Positions 19,448-27,627 of a stretch of 64,000 bases of DNA are shown piece after piece. Within the stretch, counting starts at the first letter, position 1; each line of letters opens with the position of its first letter. The stretch is taken from contig NZ_CP054856.1 in assembly GCF_018417475.1 (NCBI RefSeq), positions 248,001 to 312,000 on the forward strand, given 5' to 3'. The notes beneath the pieces were generated by a model that had not been told where the DNA came from, did not search any database, and worked only from the letters and a program-made list of their open reading frames with translations. The stretch comes from Novosphingobium decolorationis (GTDB lineage Bacteria; Pseudomonadota; Alphaproteobacteria; Sphingomonadales; Sphingomonadaceae). The translations under genes and the position numbers were made by a program.

Positions 19448-21298
19448 ATGCCCACGATTCGCCGTTTGCCCGAACATCTCGTCAACCGCATCGCTGCCGG
19501 TGAGGTTGTCGAGCGCCCGGCCTCGGCGCTCAAGGAGCTGGTGGAAAACGCGGTGGACGCGGGCGCCACGCAGATCACCGTGCGCATCGCCTCGGGTGGC
19601 TTGGACCTCATCGAGGTCACCGACGATGGCTGCGGCATGCGCCCCGACGAAATGGCCCTCGCGCTCGAGCGTCACGCAACCTCGAAACTTCCCGACGAAC
19701 ATATCGAGATGGTCTCGACATTGGGCTTCCGCGGCGAGGCGCTGCCTTCGATCGGCTCGGTTGCGCGCCTCACGATCGAGAGCCGCCCGCGCGGCGCGGA
19801 CGAGGGCTGGAAGCGGGTGACCGACCATGGCGTGGTGAGCGAGGATGGTCCGGCGGCCCTGCCGCCCGGAACCCGCATCCGGGTCGAGGACCTGTTCGGC
19901 AAGGTGCCCGCGCGCCGCAAGTTCCTGCGCACGCCGCGCTCCGAATACGCCGCGTGCCAGGACGTGGTGCGCCGTCTTGCGATGGCCCGGCCGGACATCG
20001 GTTTCGTCCTCGAACACGACGGGCGCCGCGTCATCGCGGTCCAACCCGATGAAGAACTGGCTTCACGTGTCGCTCGACTTGTGGCGCGCGAACTCGCCGA
20101 GGATGGCGTCCTCATCGATTCCGAGCGGGGCAACGCCCACCTGACGGGCGTTGCAGGCTTGCCGACCTACAACCGCGGTGTCGCCGATCACCAGTACCTT
20201 TTCGTCAACGGCCGTCCGGTCAAGGATCGCCTCCTGACAGGTGCCGTGCGCGGGGCTTATGCCGACATGCTGGCGCGTGATCGGCATGCGGTGCTCGCCC
20301 TTTTCCTCTCGATCCCGCCCGAAGAGGTCGACGTCAACGTCCATCCGGCGAAGACCGAAGTTCGCTTCCGGGACCCGGCCTTCATCCGCGGTTTCCTGGT
20401 CGGCGCGCTGCGTCACGCGCTGGAAGCGGCCGGACAGAAAAGCGCGCAGCCACCCTCGGCGAACGCCATGGGCAACTGGCAGGTCGAGCCCGCAGCGCCA
20501 GCTCGCAGCGCAGAGCCCGCGCCCTCGATCGGCTCGCTCTTTGCACGCGAATACGCTCCCCAGCGCACCTCCTTCCCGAGTGGCGGCGGGTCAGGGCGCG
20601 TGGCCGAAGGCGCCGCCGCCTGGCGTGCCTACGAGGCCGACGTCATGGCGCAGCCTTCGGGCCGGGCCGAAGCTCTTTCCGAAGAGCCCGACGCGGCGGA
20701 GGAAGAGGCGCTGCGCTATCCCCTGGGTGTGGCGCGCGGCCAGATTTCGAACACCTACATCGTGGCCGAGGCCGAAGATGGCCTCGTCATCGTGGACCAG
20801 CACGCCGCGCACGAACGCCTGGTGCTCGAACGCCTCAAAGCGGCGGGCGCGGAAGAGGCGATGAACCACAGCCAGGCGCTCCTCCTTCCCGAGGTGGTCG
20901 AACTGGAGGAAGTCGCGTGCGATGCGCTGGAGGAGAAACTGGAGGATCTCGCGCGCTTCGGCCTCGTGCTTGAACGCTTCGGGCCCGGCGCGATGCTGGT
21001 GCGTGCAATCCCCTCTGTCCTGCGCAAGTCGAGCGCGGAGGCGCTGGTGCGCGATGTGGCCGACGATCTGGCCAAGAACGGCGATGCCTTGCTCCTGGGC
21101 GAGCGGCTCGATCTCGTGCTGGCGACGATGGCCTGCCATGGCTCGGTCCGGGCCGGTCGCACGCTTTCGGTGGCCGAGATGAACGCGCTGCTGCGTGAAA
21201 TGGAGCACACGCCGCGCTCGGGGCAATGCAACCATGGACGCCCTACGTGGGTTAAGCTGGCTCACGCAGATATCGAGAAACTGTTCGGGCGAAAGTGA
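19448..21298 (+). CDS. mutL: DNA mismatch repair protein MutL
   Basis: MutL is the GHKL ATPase that links mismatch recognition by MutS to strand incision. The 616-residue protein has an N-terminal ATPase (VVERPASALKELVENAVDAG, DDGCGM, GFRGEALPSIGSVARL), a Pro/Ala-rich linker (about 330-420) and a C-terminal dimerisation domain. Endonuclease motifs are present there: DQHAAHERLVLE near residue 448, MACHGSVRAG near 561 and CNHGRPTW near 595. They predict intrinsic nicking activity, as in bacteria without MutH. It is divergent from mreB, and the stop codon overlaps the start of the following lipoprotein gene. Confidence 0.97.
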   Translation: MPTIRRLPEHLVNRIAAGEVVERPASALKELVENAVDAGATQITVRIASGGLDLIEVTDDGCGMRPDEMALALERHATSKLPDEHIEMVSTLGFRGEALPSIGSVARLTIESRPRGADEGWKRVTDHGVVSEDGPAALPPGTRIRVEDLFGKVPARRKFLRTPRSEYAACQDVVRRLAMARPDIGFVLEHDGRRVIAVQPDEELASRVARLVARELAEDGVLIDSERGNAHLTGVAGLPTYNRGVADHQYLFVNGRPVKDRLLTGAVRGAYADMLARDRHAVLALFLSIPPEEVDVNVHPAKTEVRFRDPAFIRGFLVGALRHALEAAGQKSAQPPSANAMGNWQVEPAAPARSAEPAPSIGSLFAREYAPQRTSFPSGGGSGRVAEGAAAWRAYEADVMAQPSGRAEALSEEPDAAEEEALRYPLGVARGQISNTYIVAEAEDGLVIVDQHAAHERLVLERLKAAGAEEAMNHSQALLLPEVVELEEVACDALEEKLEDLARFGLVLERFGPGAMLVRAIPSVLRKSSAEALVRDVADDLAKNGDALLLGERLDLVLATMACHGSVRAGRTLSVAEMNALLREMEHTPRSGQCNHGRPTWVKLAHADIEKLFGRK

Positions 21299-21804
21299 TG
21301 CACGCAAGATGGATGGGGCTGGCGCTGGTTGCGGCGCTGGCCGGCTGTGGCTCCGAGGATACCGTGGCCGAAAGGAAGGCCGATGCGGCGAAGGACGTCG
21401 CCATGGTCAAGCGGATGAGCAAGGCTCCGTTCGAGCCGATCATCCCGCAGCCCATCGCCGATGTGGACATGGAGCGCTATGGCCTGTCGCATCGCGGCTG
21501 CCGCTTCACGGCCAAGGGCGATGAGAACCCGATCTTCGTCGCAGGTCCGGACGAGGGCTTCATGATCGTGCCGCCCGACCTTGACCGCTATGCCGCGCGC
21601 ACGACCAGTGCCGAGCTGCCGGGCGGCGCGCATTCGACGTACACGGGCCTTGAAAACTGGTTGGATATCATCCGCTTGCCCGACGATGAGACGGGAGGGG
21701 ATGCCGTCAACTGGCCCGCGCGCATCATGCTCCACGATGCGCAGGAGCGGGTCGCCTTCATGGCCGACGGCATGATGGATTGCACGCCGCCGGACACCGA
21801 CTAG
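21298..21804 (+). CDS. hypothetical lipoprotein
   Basis: The 168-residue protein begins with a signal sequence and lipobox (LALVAALAGC, cysteine near 17). The mature part contains RMSKAPFEPIIPQPIADVDMERYGL, here cited as the region at about 40-64, then a beta-rich domain with two further cysteines (HRGCRF and DCTPP) that could form a disulfide in the periplasm. The family is not recognised with certainty. The ATG overlaps the mutL stop by one base, and a GTG three bases upstream is possible. Coupling to mutL is probably positional rather than functional. Confidence 0.75.
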   Translation: MHARWMGLALVAALAGCGSEDTVAERKADAAKDVAMVKRMSKAPFEPIIPQPIADVDMERYGLSHRGCRFTAKGDENPIFVAGPDEGFMIVPPDLDRYAARTTSAELPGGAHSTYTGLENWLDIIRLPDDETGGDAVNWPARIMLHDAQERVAFMADGMMDCTPPDTD

Positions 21805-21811
21805 CGTCGCG

Positions 21812-22564
21812 TTACAGGGTGGTGGTCTTTATCAGCATCCAAAGCGCCATGCCGACCATGAACAGGTTCTCGGTGAGCGAGACGAAGCCCAGGGGCACGT
21901 TCGCCGACCCGCCCACGCAGGCGCACTTGAGCTCGCGCTTCTGGATGTAGACCGCATAGAAGACCGAGGCCGCGCCCACGCTTCCGATACCGAGCGCCAC
22001 GGGGATCGAGAGGATGGGCAGGACATGCGCGGTCATCAGCGCGCCGGCCGTCCATTCCAGGAACGGATAGGCATAGGCGTAGGGCACATAGCGCCGGGCC
22101 AGAAGATCGTAGCCGAGGAACATCGTCGAGAACTGCTCGACATCCTGCAGCTTGAGCATGGCGAGCAGCATCATCGCAATCGAGACGAACCACTCGGCGG
22201 TCAGCACGGTCAGCGCGCTGCCGAGGACGGCCCAGCTGCTCGCGATCGCGAGAGCTGCGGCGGTGAGGAATACGGCCAGGACGGGCGTGTAGCTTTTCCG
22301 GTCCGCGTCCGGCACGTCGAGCTTCAGGAACTTGCGCAGGTCGGTGTATCCGCCGATGCGCTGCCCCGCGATGAAGATCTGCGGAGTGGTTTTCACATCG
22401 TGCTTTTCCTGAAAGGCGTCCGTCTGCTCACGGGTCTGCAGCCAGTGGTCTTCGACGTCATAGCCCTTGCGTTCCAGCAGATGCTTTGCCTTGAGGCCGA
22501 AGGGGCAGATGTGCTTGTCCATCACCATGCGGTAGAGGACGGCGTTCTGGTTGGGGTGGGGCAT
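21812..22564 (-). CDS. glutaredoxin domain fused to a MauE/DoxX-like membrane domain
   Basis: Residues 1-85 form a glutaredoxin with a monothiol-type active site, CPFG at 20-23, and the conserved TTPQIFIAGQRIGGYTDL. Residues 93-248 contain about four membrane helices resembling the methylamine-utilisation MauE family, with a membrane-proximal CAC motif (ELKCACVGG near 213) that could accept electrons. The arrangement suggests moving reducing equivalents between a cytosolic glutaredoxin and a membrane cysteine pair. The physiological partner is unknown. The DUF1206 gene precedes it by 6 bases on the same strand, so the two form an operon. Confidence 0.85.
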   Translation of the reverse strand: MPHPNQNAVLYRMVMDKHICPFGLKAKHLLERKGYDVEDHWLQTREQTDAFQEKHDVKTTPQIFIAGQRIGGYTDLRKFLKLDVPDADRKSYTPVLAVFLTAAALAIASSWAVLGSALTVLTAEWFVSIAMMLLAMLKLQDVEQFSTMFLGYDLLARRYVPYAYAYPFLEWTAGALMTAHVLPILSIPVALGIGSVGAASVFYAVYIQKRELKCACVGGSANVPLGFVSLTENLFMVGMALWMLIKTTTL

Positions 22565-22570
22565 GGCAGA

Positions 22571-23377
22571 TCAACTCAGGGCCTGGCGGGCGGCGTGGAA
22601 CTTGCGGCCCGGATCGGGAATGATGCGGTAGCGCGCGATGATGAGGCTGAAGAGCCCGAACAGCAGGAGACCTGCGGCCACCGCTGTATGGATCGCGCCC
22701 ATCTCGCGCAGGTCGAGAATGGCCCCGCCTACCGAGCGGGCCTCGGAGCTGTTTTCCGACCAGGCCGAGCGCAGCAGCGACCATCCGATGAGAAGGTAGA
22801 CCACCGCGCGGGCGGCATAACCGGCACGCCCGAGCCAGCAGCTCCAGGTCGGGGCGCGGGGGGAGACCCACCTCATGAAGCCGAGCGTGAAGGCCTCGCG
22901 CGCCTGGAAGAGAGCGCCGGTCACCAGCGCGACACCGGCGATGGCAAGGGCAACGGGCCCGAGCTCGAAACCGAGCGCGGTCGAGACCATGTCGTGCGTA
23001 CGGTCGCCTGCACTCTGCTTGCTGCCGATGGCGAACTGGAGCGCCGACCAGGCAAGGCCGAGGTGGAGCACGCCGCTGCAAAGGTGCCCTGTGCGTGTGG
23101 CGATGCCCTTGGCATCGGTTCCGCGGTTCTCGATGTCGAGAAAGGCGGAGGAAAAGCGGAACAGGGCGTAGCCCAGAAGTCCGGCTGAGGCGGCAAAGAG
23201 GATCGGGACGCCGCCCGGGATGTGCTGGATGTAACCCAGAACACCGGACTGGCCGGAGCTGACCGTCTGCGTCGAGGAGCTCGACAGGGCCAGATAGCCC
23301 AGCAGGGCGTAGACGACGCCGCGCGCCACGAAGCCCAGACGGGCGAGCCAGACGATCTTTTCGGATCGGTCGATCAT
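22571..23377 (-). CDS. DUF1206 family membrane protein
   Basis: The 268-residue protein contains three repeats of a two-helix unit, each starting with an aromatic/basic pattern (LARLGFVARGVVYALLGYLA near 11, TGHLCSGVLHLGLAWSAL near 94, LGRAGYAARAVVYLLIGWSL near 190). This threefold internal repeat is the DUF1206 signature, and the function is unknown. It is the first gene of a two-gene unit with the glutaredoxin-MauE fusion. A redox or membrane-stress role is a guess from that neighbour only. Confidence 0.88.
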   Translation of the reverse strand: MIDRSEKIVWLARLGFVARGVVYALLGYLALSSSSTQTVSSGQSGVLGYIQHIPGGVPILFAASAGLLGYALFRFSSAFLDIENRGTDAKGIATRTGHLCSGVLHLGLAWSALQFAIGSKQSAGDRTHDMVSTALGFELGPVALAIAGVALVTGALFQAREAFTLGFMRWVSPRAPTWSCWLGRAGYAARAVVYLLIGWSLLRSAWSENSSEARSVGGAILDLREMGAIHTAVAAGLLLFGLFSLIIARYRIIPDPGRKFHAARQALS

Positions 23378-23452
23378 GGGGAGCGTGTTCCTCGCAACTC
23401 GTTAAGGGGTTGCAAGGGCAACGCATGGGCCTGCGTTTAGTGCCGAACCTGC

Positions 23453-23480
23453 CCCGCCCCCTCAAGTCGGAGGGGGCGGG
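23453..23480 (-). terminator. GC-rich hairpin after ychF
   Basis: CCCGCCCCCT (23453-23462) pairs with AGGGGGCGGG (23471-23480), 10 perfect base pairs without a T-run. It lies between the ychF stop (23505) and the DUF1206 start (23377), so it is probably a transcript 3' end or a weak terminator. Confidence 0.5.
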
Positions 23481-23504
23481 ATGCAAGCTGAAGTGGGGGC
23501 TGGA

Positions 23505-24605
23505 TCAGACGTTGAACTTGAAGTGCATGACGTCGCCGTCGTGCACCACGTATTCCTTGCCTTCCTGACGCAGCTTGCCCTGTTCCTTGGCGGCCGCTTC
23601 GCCGCCGAGAGCCACGAAATCGTCGAAGGCGATGGTTTCGGCGCGGATGAAGCCGCGCTGCATGTCGGAGTGGATCTCGCCTGCAGCCTCAGGCGCCTTG
23701 GCGCCCTTGTGGACGGTCCAGGCGCGCGCTTCCTTGGGACCGACCGTGAAGAAGGTCAGCAGCTCGAGAAGCTCGTAGCCCGCGCGGATGATGCGCGCGA
23801 GGCCGGCTTCGGCCAGGCCCATTTCCTCAAGGAACACACCGCGGTCTTCCTTGTCCATGCCGACCAGTTCGGCCTCGATGGCGGCCGAGACGATGACCGC
23901 GGTCGCGCCCTCGGCAGCGGCCTTCTCGAAGACGCGCTGGGAGAATTCGTTACCCTCCGCAGCCGCTTCTTCCTCGACGTTGCAGACGTAGAGGACGGGC
24001 TTTGCGGTCAGGAGCTGGGCCTGGCGGAAGACGCGTTCTTCTTCCTCGTCCTTGGGCTCGGTCAGGCGGGCGGGCTTGCCTTCGCGCAGGAGTTCGAGCG
24101 CCTGGCCCAGGACCGAGGCGGCGATCTTGGCTTCCTTGTCGCCGCTCGCGCCGCGCTTCTGCGCCGCGGGGACGCGCTTCTCGAGGCTTTCAAGGTCGGA
24201 GAGCAGGAGCTCGGTCTCGACCGTGTCGGCATCCGCAATCGGGTCGACCTTGTTGTCGACGTGCTGGATGTCGTCGTTCTCGAAGCAGCGCAGCACGTGG
24301 ATGATCGCGTCGACTTCACGAATGTTGCCGAGGAACTGGTTGCCCAGGCCTTCGCCCTTCGAGGCGCCGCGCACGAGCCCGGCGATGTCCACGAACGAAA
24401 GCTGGGTCGGGATGATCTTGGCCGACCCCGCGATCTCGGCCAGCTTGTCGAGGCGCGGATCGGGAACGCCGACCTGCCCGACGTTGGGCTCGATCGTGCA
24501 GAAGGGATAGTTGGCAGCCTGGGCAGCCTGCGTCTCGGTGAGCGCATTGAACAAGGTTGACTTGCCGACATTGGGCAGGCCCACGATTCCGCAACGGAAA
24601 CCCAT
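23505..24605 (-). CDS. ychF: redox-regulated ATPase YchF (OLA1)
   Basis: YchF is a translation-associated P-loop protein of the Obg superfamily that prefers ATP and binds ribosomes. The 366-residue product has Walker A GLPNVGKST at 9-17, the switch region PTQLSFVDIAGLVRGASKGE near 66, an alpha-helical hairpin insert and a C-terminal TGS domain (KGAKAPEAAGEIHSDMQRGF). The altered G4 motif region (CNVEEE near 205) matches the ATP-specific branch. It is transcribed alone, divergent from the TPR lipoprotein gene. Confidence 0.97.
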   Translation of the reverse strand: MGFRCGIVGLPNVGKSTLFNALTETQAAQAANYPFCTIEPNVGQVGVPDPRLDKLAEIAGSAKIIPTQLSFVDIAGLVRGASKGEGLGNQFLGNIREVDAIIHVLRCFENDDIQHVDNKVDPIADADTVETELLLSDLESLEKRVPAAQKRGASGDKEAKIAASVLGQALELLREGKPARLTEPKDEEEERVFRQAQLLTAKPVLYVCNVEEEAAAEGNEFSQRVFEKAAAEGATAVIVSAAIEAELVGMDKEDRGVFLEEMGLAEAGLARIIRAGYELLELLTFFTVGPKEARAWTVHKGAKAPEAAGEIHSDMQRGFIRAETIAFDDFVALGGEAAAKEQGKLRQEGKEYVVHDGDVMHFKFNV

Positions 24606-24757
24606 TATCTACTCCGGTAAGAAAATTTGGCTGCCCATAGCGCCGCAGCGCCCTCTTGGCCAGTTTTAGCGGTGCATTTCGGTTCAGGAAATGCACAAAG
24701 GGGATCAGGCACGTGCGCATAACGGAAAGTTCAGGGCTTGTCGCTAGGTAGCATGCC

Positions 24758-26284
24758 ATGAGCCGATCCCTCCCCCGCTTCGCGCTGCCCTTCGTGGCCC
24801 TTTCTTTGCTCGCCGCGTGTGGCGACAGTCCTGAGACCCTCCTTGGAAAGGCGCAGGATAGTCTGGCACGGGAGGATTTCGACCAGGCGCGTGTCGAGGT
24901 CGCCTCAGCCTTGCAGGAGGATCCGGGCAATGCGGCCATGCTCGAAGTGCTGGCGCGCGCTTACCTGGGCCTGGGTGATCCCGATGGGGCGGAAGGCGCG
25001 CTTCGTCGCCTGGAACAGGCGGGCGGAACGGGGAGCGGCCTCTCGGTCCTGAAGGCCGAGATTGCGCTGCTGCGGGGACGACCTGCCGAGGCGCTTGAGC
25101 GTCTGGGTACCGCAGAAGGCGAAGATGCCGCCCGCGTGCGCGCCGAGGCCAATCTGGCGCTCGACCGGCGCGAGGCCGCCATTGCCGCGTTCGAGGCGGG
25201 GATGGAGCAGGGCGGCGGTATCCGCCTTGCCGAGGCTTATGCGCGTTTCCGATTGCAGGACGGCCAGTTCGACGCGGCCGAGGCGATCTACCGCCGGATG
25301 GTCGCGCGCGATGCGGGGGCTTACGAAACGCTCGTGCTGGCTGGAGATCTCGCGGCGGCGCGAGGCCAGACCGACGCCGCCATTGCGGCTTTCCGCAAGG
25401 TGGTGGAGGCCTATCCCGACCGGCCGGCACCGCGCGTGGCGTTGGCCAACCAGTACGACATCAAGGGCGATGTCGACGCGGCTACGAAGGCCATCGAGAC
25501 CGCCCGCAAGGACCTGGGTGCGACGCCCGAAATCGAGGCAATGCGGATACAGCTGCTCTCCGAAAAGGGCGAGTGGGAGGCGATCCGCACGACCTTGCAG
25601 GCGCGTGAGGCCCAGCTTGAGCCGGGCTCACCGCTCAGTCTCAGTTACGGCGAAGCGCTGCTGCGTCTTGGCCATGCCGAGCAGGCGCGGGTGATATTCC
25701 AGAGGGCCTCGCTGGCGCTTCCGGGCAATCCCTATTCCCGGCTCATGCTCGGAATTGCGCAGATCGAGACCGACAATCCCGGTGATGCCTGGGAGACCTT
25801 GCGCCCCCTTGCGATGAGCCCGCTGGCTGGGCCGCAAGCCATCAACGCCGCGCGCCAGGCGGCCGACGCGGTGGGAGCGCCCGAAGCGGCAGCACTGGCC
25901 GCACGGCTCGATCCGGCGCGGCTCAAGGCCGCACAGGCGCGTATCGAGGACGGCGCACGGGCCATGGCGCGGCAGGAGTGGGCGAAGGCGGTGGCGATCT
26001 ACCAGCCCATGCTGTCAGGTGCAGGAGATGCCGAGGTGCTGCGACGCCTTGCCCTGGCTCACATGCACATGGGCGAAGTCGAGAGCGCGGTGGGCTATGC
26101 CGACCGCGCGATGGCGCAGGCTCCCGACAACCCCGATTGCATCTACGTGGCCGGGCTTGTCCGCCTGGAGGGTGGGATGCAGCTGGAAAAAGCGCGGCAA
26201 CTTCTGCGCATGGCCGCGAAAGCCGATCCCGGCAACGCGGCCATTTCCCGTTCGCTCGCAAAGGCAAAGGCCGCCGAAGGCTGA
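24758..26284 (+). CDS. TPR-repeat lipoprotein, PrsT-like
   Basis: This 508-residue protein has a signal peptide with lipobox LLAAC (cysteine near 22) and then about ten tetratricopeptide-type helical repeats to the C-terminus. The first mature residues (GDSPETLLGKAQDSL, followed by DFDQARVEVASALQEDPGN) resemble the opening of PrsT, the TPR lipoprotein of exosortase/PEP-CTERM systems. PrsT is usually much longer, so this is a short relative at best. The gene faces a PEP-CTERM protein gene 123 bases away, which supports the link. It may act in export or assembly of surface material. The final codons form the left arm of a terminator hairpin. Confidence 0.7.
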   Translation: MSRSLPRFALPFVALSLLAACGDSPETLLGKAQDSLAREDFDQARVEVASALQEDPGNAAMLEVLARAYLGLGDPDGAEGALRRLEQAGGTGSGLSVLKAEIALLRGRPAEALERLGTAEGEDAARVRAEANLALDRREAAIAAFEAGMEQGGGIRLAEAYARFRLQDGQFDAAEAIYRRMVARDAGAYETLVLAGDLAAARGQTDAAIAAFRKVVEAYPDRPAPRVALANQYDIKGDVDAATKAIETARKDLGATPEIEAMRIQLLSEKGEWEAIRTTLQAREAQLEPGSPLSLSYGEALLRLGHAEQARVIFQRASLALPGNPYSRLMLGIAQIETDNPGDAWETLRPLAMSPLAGPQAINAARQAADAVGAPEAAALAARLDPARLKAAQARIEDGARAMARQEWAKAVAIYQPMLSGAGDAEVLRRLALAHMHMGEVESAVGYADRAMAQAPDNPDCIYVAGLVRLEGGMQLEKARQLLRMAAKADPGNAAISRSLAKAKAAEG

Positions 26285-26300
26285 ACCTTCGACGGCCTTT
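26266..26300 (+). terminator. terminator hairpin overlapping the 3' end of the TPR gene
   Basis: AAAGGCCGCCGAAGG (26266-26280) pairs with CCTTCGACGGCCTTT (26286-26300), 15 positions with one mismatch and a CTGAA loop containing the TGA stop. The symmetric A/T ends let it work in both directions between these convergent genes. Confidence 0.75.
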
Positions 26301-26406
26301 CGGGGCTGCGTGCATCCACCAACGGGAATGGCGGCGCGCTTACCCGATGTCCGGCCTGCGCGCCCGTGATGGGCGTGGGCGCGCGGCAGGTGCATGGTGC
26401 GCTGGC

Positions 26407-26799
26407 TCAGGCGACCCGACGCTTGCGGCGGCGCGCATAGGCAAGGCCAATGAGGCCCAGGCCCATCATGCCCAGCATGCCGGGTTCGGGAACATCGGTG
26501 CCGCCCGACGAGCCACCGGACGTGCCACCCGAAGTGGTGGTCGTGCCACCCGAGGTCGTCGTCGTGGTGCCGCCCGAAGTGGTCGTGGTACCGCCCGAGG
26601 TGGTGGTGGTGCCACCGGAGGTCGTCGAGGTGCTGCCGCCGCACATGGTGGAGCCGCCCGAGTGACCACAATCGCAGTAGTGCGAGTGGGTGCCGCCCGA
26701 GGACGTCGGCCACCAGAAGAAGGTGGCGTGCGCAGGGGTGGCGAAGGCGACCGAAAGTGCCGTGGAAATAGCGAGAGTATTGAAAGTCTTGCGAAGCAT
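26407..26799 (-). CDS. PEP-CTERM sorting-domain protein with Ser/Gly/Thr repeats
   Basis: This is a 130-residue secreted protein. Residues 1-25 are a signal peptide ending in ATPAHA. Next comes a short Cys/His patch (HSHYCDCGHSGG, 38-49), then a low-complexity region of SGGTTTT units (about 55-100). The end is a canonical PEP-CTERM tail: VPEPG at 103-107, a hydrophobic helix and a basic end (ARRRKRR). In exosortase systems such proteins are cleaved near PEP and released or attached to extracellular polymer. The Thr/Ser-rich repeat is a likely glycosylation target. The exosortase itself is not in this window. A sigma-54 promoter lies just upstream. Confidence 0.9.
   Translation of the reverse strand: MLRKTFNTLAISTALSVAFATPAHATFFWWPTSSGGTHSHYCDCGHSGGSTMCGGSTSTTSGGTTTTSGGTTTTSGGTTTTTSGGTTTTSGGTSGGSSGGTDVPEPGMLGMMGLGLIGLAYARRRKRRVA
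26500..26637 (-). repeat. 21-base minisatellite coding for SGGTTTT units
   Basis: Degenerate tandem units of 21 bases (one of 24, with an extra Thr codon) encode the Ser-Gly-Gly-Thr repeats of the PEP-CTERM protein. The unit number could vary between strains. Confidence 0.85.
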
Positions 26800-26840
26800 C
26801 CTGACGTATCCCCTGTAAACTTGAGATGTGCGCCAATCTT

Positions 26841-26856
26841 AGCAATGGCTGTGCCA
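26841..26856 (-). promoter_or_regulatory. sigma-54 (RpoN) promoter of the PEP-CTERM gene
   Basis: The minus strand reads TGGCACAGCCATTGCT, an exact match to the -24/-12 consensus TGGCAC-N5-TTGCW with GG and GC 10 bases apart. The -12 element is about 43 bases before the ATG at 26799, leaving a leader of about 30 bases. Confidence 0.85.
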
Positions 26857-26880
26857 ATCGCAGTTTTCAGCCATAGTTAG

Positions 26881-26915
26881 TGGTTAATGTAACCAACCGC
26901 ATTACACAACTGTAA
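26881..26915. promoter_or_regulatory. two palindromes upstream of the sigma-54 promoter (candidate enhancer sites)
   Basis: TGGTTA-ATG-TAACCA (26881-26895) and TTACA-CAAC-TGTAA (26902-26915) are perfect inverted repeats in the gap between pth and the sigma-54 promoter. They sit about 50-85 bases upstream of the likely transcription start, where a sigma-54 activator such as PrsR would bind. The outer GTTAG (26876-26880) and CTAAC (26917-26921) extend the symmetry. Confidence 0.55.
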
Positions 26916-26931
26916 ACTAACTCGACAGAAG

Positions 26932-27507
26932 TCAGCCCTGCTGGCGCAGGGCGATCTCGCTCATGAAGCGTGGGTCGTTGCCTTCGGCGAGCCAACCGGC
27001 CTCGGCGGCAATCGCCCCGAGCATGTCGGCGAGCGGGTCGATCTCGGCCTTGGCGTAGTTACCCAGCACATACCCGGTGACCCGATCCTTGTGCCCGGGA
27101 TGTCCGATGCCCAGGCGAACCCGGCGGTAGTCGGGGCCCAGGTGCTGGCCGATGGAGCGCAGGCCATTGTGCCCGGCATGGCCGCCGCCCTGCTTCACCT
27201 TGACCTTGAACGGGGCGAGATCGAGCTCGTCATGAAAGACGGTAAGGGCGTCGGGCTCCAGCTTGTAGAAGCGCATGGCCTCGCCGACCGAGCGGCCGCT
27301 CTCGTTCATGAAGGTGGCGGGCTTGAGGAGCAGGATCTTGTCGCTCCCGAGCCGACCTTCCTGGAGCCAGCCCTGGAATTTCTTCTGGACAGGGCCGAAG
27401 CGGTGCACGTCGGCAATCGTATCGAGGGCCATGAAGCCCACGTTGTGCCGCTGCATGGCATATTGCGGTCCCGGGTTGCCAAGTCCCACCCACAGTTGCG
27501 TGGCCAT
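26932..27507 (-). CDS. pth: peptidyl-tRNA hydrolase
   Basis: Pth releases tRNA from prematurely dropped peptidyl-tRNA. The 191-residue protein has the family opening LWVGLGNPGPQYAMQRHNVG with the catalytic asparagine and histidine, FMNESGRSVGEAMRFY near residue 66, the catalytic aspartate in VFHDELDL near 90 and the glycine-rich GGGHAGHNGLRSI near 107. It starts at ATG 27507 after an AAAGGACAGG ribosome site. It lies downstream of rplY, the usual pairing, but a strong terminator separates the two here. Confidence 0.97.
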   Translation of the reverse strand: MATQLWVGLGNPGPQYAMQRHNVGFMALDTIADVHRFGPVQKKFQGWLQEGRLGSDKILLLKPATFMNESGRSVGEAMRFYKLEPDALTVFHDELDLAPFKVKVKQGGGHAGHNGLRSIGQHLGPDYRRVRLGIGHPGHKDRVTGYVLGNYAKAEIDPLADMLGAIAAEAGWLAEGNDPRFMSEIALRQQG

Positions 27508-27560
27508 TGCCTGTCCTTTCGGTCTGTCCTGAGCGCGCGCTTACTGGCGTGCAAGCGCCC

Positions 27561-27609
27561 AAAAGAAAAGGCCCTTTCCGCGCACCGGTGGCCGGGGCGG
27601 AAAGGGCCT
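27561..27609 (-). terminator. rho-independent terminator of rplY
   Basis: A perfect 13-bp stem pairs AGGCCCTTTCCGC (27569-27581) with GCGGAAAGGGCCT (27597-27609). On the minus strand it is followed by TTTTCTTTT. It lies between rplY and pth, so pth expression depends on readthrough or on a promoter of its own. Confidence 0.85.
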
Positions 27610-27627
27610 GAACTTGTCGCGAGGCGA

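Noticed and set aside
26450..26665. A Val/Pro-rich plus-strand frame
   Set aside because: It is antisense to the Ser-Gly-Gly-Thr minisatellite of the PEP-CTERM gene.
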